This document shows, in pieces, positions 59,470 through 64,000 of a stretch of 64,000 bases of DNA. Location: the NCBI GenBank assembly GCA_023515745.1, contig JALECJ010000258.1, positions 1,988,501 through 2,052,500 on the forward strand. The letters run 5' to 3'. The notes beneath the pieces are model-generated. The model did no database searches. It saw only the letters and a list, made by a program, of their open reading frames with translations, and was not told the DNA's origin. The stretch is from Amoeboaphelidium protococcarum (lineage: Eukaryota > Aphelidiomycota > Aphelidea). The position numbers and the translations under genes are program-made. Numbering within the stretch: the stretch's first letter is position 1; each line of letters opens with the position of its first letter.

Positions 59470-61509
59470 TCACTGCTAAAAGCTCTGCAGTTGTTCGCGC
59501 ATTTCCAAAGTTGTGATGCGGTCTTGAGCTTGTTACGCCCATGCGCGCTGAATCAGCGAGAGGATTAGAGAGAGACGTGTGTCCACAGCGATAGTATTGT
59601 ACAGCTCAGCTGGGACCTCAGGTCGAACTCCTCTCAATACCTAGTCGACAATCTGATTGGGCGCGTAACCACGCCATGCTGGGCTGCATGTAATCATTTC
59701 ATACCCCAAAATTGCCAAAGCATACACGTCCCACGATAGTTTCAGCTCACCAGGTTCATCCGCATTAAGTTCACCTTAAAGTTTATGTAACAACTCAGGA
59801 GCAGCATATTTTAATGACGCTCCCTCAAGCTTTGAGACGTGGAATGCCTGGACGAGCATAGCCTTATTGGATACAATCTGAGTAACGCCAAAATCAGAAA
59901 TCACCGCGTAGAATCTCTAATCTCCAGCATCTTGATTTAACAAGATATTAGCAGGCTTTATATCAGAGTGAACAAATCCATTCTTATGCATCTCAGAAAG
60001 AGCTTCAACAATGTCACAGAACAGCGGAATCATCAAATCGATAGACCACATTGCATAAGTAGATCTGCCAATAAGAATGTCCTCCAAGTTTCCGTAAGGA
60101 TAATACTTCATCACGATAGTGTTAGGATTCTGAGAATAGCCTACCAGTTTGACAAACAGCCTGTTATTACTAAAGAAATTCAACAATGACACTTCCTATA
60201 TAAAGGCTTGCTAATTATCTTCATCACTAGCAGACTGATCAAAACTGGCAGAAGACTTTAACACTTTCACTGCGACAGTATCAGAACCAGCCCTCTGCAT
60301 AGCCTCTTAATTCAAAAGTCTCCCAGTATAAACTGTAGCAAAACCACCTTCTCCTAGCTATTGTTCAATAGCGTAATCTTGATTCAGCTACATGATTAGA
60401 TAGCCAGGAATTGACATTTCACGCTAATCGCCAACTGCGGTCCTCATTGTCGTGCCACCTGCCATGTTTGTCGCTGATGAGCTGTTGAATGGCATGTCAA
60501 AAGATGTGGGATTGAGTAATGCACTAAAGTGAAGACCGCCATTCTCAATCAAAGATTACTTTCGTAATATACGTTGCGCTCTACGGTGACGACGATACTT
60601 TACAGCGAGACCGGCAACTGTGACTACAAAGACCAAAACAGCAGCAGCCCCAGCATAGAGTGGTAATCCAAAAATACTAGATTCATTAGCAGGCAATGTA
60701 TTAGGAGAAACATTGCCAGTTGATGTGGCTGCTGTAAAAGCAGTGCTTTACGAGCTCAGCGGGATGCCCAGCTAAGAATTAAAATTACCAAACACATTGG
60801 AGTTATATACTGAGGAAGACGAAGAAGTACAACCAGGAGACACGCAAACAGATGTCTATTAATCCACCACCACCGATGACGAACCATGCTATGAAGACAA
60901 GATAGAGCCTTACTAAACGGATGCAACAGAGACTTATTAGGTGGAGATCAAAGATTAAAATACAATAACATTTATCGTAGACGAAGATGAAAGGGAGGTC
61001 TACGACTATTAATTATTCGGGTCAATGAAGGATGAAGTCGATCCAACTGCCAATGAGATTGTTTAGGTTGACGCGTCTAGTGGCAGTGCAGATGTAAGAG
61101 ACGAAGCAAATAATGTTGAATCAGATTATGGACCAATAGTAGAAACGTTTGAAGATACTTGACTTGCTGGAGCACCAAGGACAGATGAGACTAAAGTAGA
61201 AGTAGCAGACAAACCAGACGATGACGTAGTCAATGTTAAAGAGGCAGAAGTAACCATCGATGACGAGGTGGACTAAACAGAGCTAGATGATGTAGCGGAA
61301 GTAGAGGTTGAAGTAGATGATGACTGCGAGCTAATAGCTGAGGTGGTAGAAGTAGACGACGATGATGATCTAGAGCTCCTGGATGATGAGGATGCAGGCG
61401 GTGGTGGAGGTGGTGGACAGAACAAGATGCAATCTGGAAGGATGTCACCTAACAACGCACTTACACTATAATCAGAGAGCAGAATAGCGACAACAATGAA
61501 ATTTCTCAT
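59470..61509 (-). CDS. Receptor-like serine/threonine kinase with mucin-like ectodomain
   Basis: 679 residues. The signal peptide MRNFIVVAILLSDYSVSALL is followed by a Pro run and about 250 residues of Ser/Thr-rich, likely O-glycosylated sequence, then a membrane helix (LYAGAAAVLVFVVTVAGLAV) with a basic stop-transfer KYRRHRRAQ. A cytoplasmic kinase follows: LGEGGFATVYTGRLL, VAVKVLKSS, FVHSDIKPANILLN (HSD in place of HRD), AVISDFGVTQIV and YAAPELLHK. The plan is that of a single-pass receptor kinase. Such receptor kinases are common in plants but unusual in fungi. The ligand domain is not recognisable; cell-wall sensing as in mucin-like fungal sensors is a guess. Confidence 0.88.
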
Positions 61510-62114
61510 TATGTAAAATCTATATAAATGAGGGCTTATTTACACAAAACACAGACAGAATTATCAACTGTCAAGACGAAAGTAGCAAAGTTAATGAACT
61601 CTGGAGAGGAAAAATTTCTAGAAATCTACCTCATATGCTTGTGAAATGTTATGATTTGGACACTGTGATTGGACCTGAAGCAGTCGTGGAGATAAATATA
61701 GAGATAATTTAGATCTGACTGATTCCTTCACATTCATACGAACCTGATATTGTTCAGTGATATTAACGCGTAAATATCAACACAAAAGTACAGTAAGAGA
61801 GAGATATCTTTACTGAAACAATTGAAACTAAACGCGCTAATGATCAAACAATCAATCGGCGCCGCCTCATTTGATCGGCTGGCACACGATTAATTTTTTT
61901 CCCACACGATTCGCACATCACACAAGCGGCTAAAGAGAGAGAAAGAGTTAGAGAGAAAGCGGGCGGGACGAGACGAGGAGTTCGATTCCGCCGCACTTTA
62001 TTAGTTCAATTCTACCCCTTGATTTGAAACTGTGATTACTTAATTTGGATTTGCTTTTACATTATTTTTATTTATTAATTATATTGTAAGTGTTGCAACA
62101 CGATTTGATTTAGA
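61510..62114. promoter_or_regulatory. Divergent promoter region between receptor kinase and NPC1
   Basis: 605 nt. ACGCGT at 61766-61771, a related AACGCGC at 61831-61837, and a purine-rich GAGA tract at about 61934-61986 lie between the two divergent start codons. No gene seen. Confidence 0.4.
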
Positions 62115-64000
62115 ATGAGATTGCTGGTAGATCTGGGAATCTTCGCGTTATTGTGTGCAACTCTAGTCAGGGGAGCAGCTGCTGATGATTCCATGAGCAT
62201 TGTGCATTAGAAGGGCGTTTGTTTAATGTCTGGCCAGTATGGATTGTAGCCTCTGCTGCACAATAAGAATGCTACTATGGTGGATATGAAATCTGATTTT
62301 GTACGTGATTTCCGAGAGGTGTGTGGAATATCTGCTGATCATATGCTGGGCATGTATGAGGAGAGTCGTCTGTGCTGTGATGATCAGCAACTGAGCTCCC
62401 TTATGAATAAAGTGATGATTGCTCAGCAAGTTATTGGTACCTGTCCGGCGTGCTGGTAGAATTTTCTGAATTTCTTCTGCCACTTCACCTGCTCCCCTGA
62501 TCAGTCTACATTCTTACAATTGAAAGAGACTGAGGATTTGGGTAATAACTAGACTGCTGTGAAGGGCGTATACTTTCATGTGAATGATGACGTAGTGGAC
62601 TATTTCTATGATAGTTGTGCGGAGGTGAAGATGATTTAAGACAACTCTCTGGCTATGAAGTTTATTGGTAATGGTGCCAAGAATGGTCATGAGTTCTTGT
62701 CATTTATGGGCCGTCCCACGTATTTGAACCCTGTTGAGATGATATTCCCCACTGCTGACGATGAAGATGTCCCTGATGTGCATGGTGACATTACTCCTTT
62801 TGAGTATGAGACATTCAGTTGCAATGATGACAAGTATGGATGCTCTTGTGTTGATTGCTTTGCGGCCTGTAAGACTGATTTCTAAGAGAAGATCTCCTCT
62901 GATAGCACATGCTTCATTGGTAATACCAACATGACCTGCTTATTCTTCTCTTTTCTGTTCATTTACTCTGCCCTGCTGCTTGTTGTGCTCTTGTCCACGT
63001 TTGGTTATAGATTCTATCTCTATAGACGCGGTAAGGGTAAGTATTAACGCGTATTTACTTCTGATGTACAGGAGCAAGGTGATCGTGAATTTGATGATGA
63101 CGATGACTTGGATTAGCTGGCATATGAGTCTACTGCCACCTTATTATCGCCTGATACTTACGGTATGGGGTACGATGTGCTTGAGTCTGATGGCAAGCAC
63201 GGCGGGGGTGGGCGCAAGTAATATGATTATAAGCCTTGGATCTTGGATCGCGTCCTGTCCAACTTATTCTACAAGCTGGGCCTTGTAATTGCTCGTAATG
63301 CATATAGCATAGTTATAATCTCTGTGTTGGTATCAGTGCTCGGTAGCGCTGGATGGTTTAAAGCTGATGTTGAGACGGAGCCTTTAAAGTTGTGGGTGGA
63401 TCCAAATGATATGATACTGCGTTAAAAGTAGTATTTTGATGAAAATTTTGCTCCATTCTATCGAGTGGTCCAGCTGATAGTTACCAGAATTGATGGTGGA
63501 AATGTTATTGATTTTGAGACTTTGAATACTACGTGGACTTTGTAAGAGCAAGTTGAGTCATTGAATGTCACTCATGTCAATTGTGAAGGATCCTCTCAAG
63601 TTATCACTTTGGACAATTTGTGTTTTAAGCCAGTTAATGATCGATGCGCCGTGCAATCTTTCACTGGTTATTATCAGCACGATTATTAGGCGTTCCTCTC
63701 TGATGCTAATAAGATGGATGAAGATGGCAAGTTTTCAACTCTGAAAGGCTGCATATTGGAATCTGGCAAGTAGGAATGTTATTCAGATTCTGGTCAGCCT
63801 CTAAGTCCTATGCTTGTATTGGGTGGATCTTCTAGATTTAGTTCCACTACTGCTGATGGTGGTGATAATGACCAGTAATAGTCTGGATCTCATCATTATA
63901 ATGATTGGTTAAACAGCAAGTCGCTGGTGGTCACCTTTGTGCTCAATAACTCGGTCAAGAATGAATCTTATCTGAAGAAGTCTGAAGCTTGGGAGCATGA
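62115..64000 (+). CDS. NPC1: Niemann-Pick C1 sterol transporter, 5' part (runs off window)
   Basis: First 628 residues. A signal peptide (MRLLVDLGIFALLCATLVRG) leads into the cysteine-rich N-terminal sterol-binding domain: QKGVCLMSGQYGLQPLLHN, ESRLCCDDQQLSSL, CPACWQNFLNFFCHFTCSP and YGCSCVDCFAAC. A first membrane helix (LFIYSALLLVVLLSTFGY), an acidic cytoplasmic loop, a second helix (ARNAYSIVIISVLVSVLG) and WFKADVETEPLKLWVDPND match NPC1. The sterol-sensing domain lies beyond the right edge. NPC1 exports sterols from the vacuole or lysosome membrane. No intron seen in this part. Together with ERG27 it indicates active sterol metabolism. Confidence 0.95.

Overview
The window is nuclear DNA of a compact, AT-rich eukaryotic genome. 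Almost every recognisable protein is interrupted by in-frame TAA and TAG codons sitting where relatives have glutamine, while only TGA ends the proteins. The code is therefore UAA/UAG = Gln with UGA as sole stop. Examples: the ubiquitin protease motif GYQQHDSQE uses CAG, TAG and TAA for its glutamines, and the Dbp5 motif QSQSGTGKT uses TAG twice. All coordinates below were read with this code and with short spliceosomal introns (51-76 nt, mostly GTAAG or GTATG ... TAG). A velvet-domain regulator, otherwise a fungal family, and fungal-type Rtt106, TFIIIC and Erg27 genes point to the fungal lineage. Together with the code and parasite-like features I infer an early-branching fungus or aphelid relative; the species cannot be named from sequence alone.

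Layout. 0-10 kb: caspase-like protease, P-type IIC cation ATPase, two tandem signal-peptide-bearing FCP1/NIF-type phosphatases, peroxisomal 2-hydroxyacyl-CoA lyase. 10-24 kb: accessory zone with a broken PIF1/Helitron-like helicase, Rtt106 histone chaperone, a decayed region that may descend from a Fanzor/TnpB-like nuclease, tRNA-Gly with LTR-like repeats, a TFIIIC WD40 subunit, a polytopic membrane protein, a Tc1/mariner relic and another transposase relic. 24-55 kb: dense housekeeping genes, namely WDR24 (GATOR2), USP15-type deubiquitinase, vacuolar aspartic protease, TSEN54, an N-terminally short MSH2, a kinase with a possible signal peptide, GSKIP, a WHIM-like/PHD chromatin protein, Oxa1, a small secreted protein, velvet, Ubc6, Erg27, a two-RRM protein, CCDC93, a methyltransferase, a pseudouridine-catabolism fusion, Pam18, Rlp24, Nfs1, Dbp5. 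54-57.6 kb: three tRNA-Leu genes, complex I subunit NDUFS7 and an LTR-like repeat. 58-64 kb: MYND protein, a receptor-like kinase with a mucin-like ectodomain, and the 5' part of NPC1 running off the right edge.

Functional themes: mitochondrial biogenesis (Oxa1, Pam18, Nfs1, NDUFS7), sterol synthesis and transport (Erg27, NPC1), proteolysis and ubiquitin (USP, Ubc6, caspase, aspartic protease), RNA and Pol III biology (TFIIIC, TSEN54, Dbp5, Rlp24, tRNAs) and a set of proteins entering the secretory route. Mobile-element debris is concentrated at 10-24 kb and next to tRNA genes. No CRISPR array, rRNA gene or viral gene cluster was seen.
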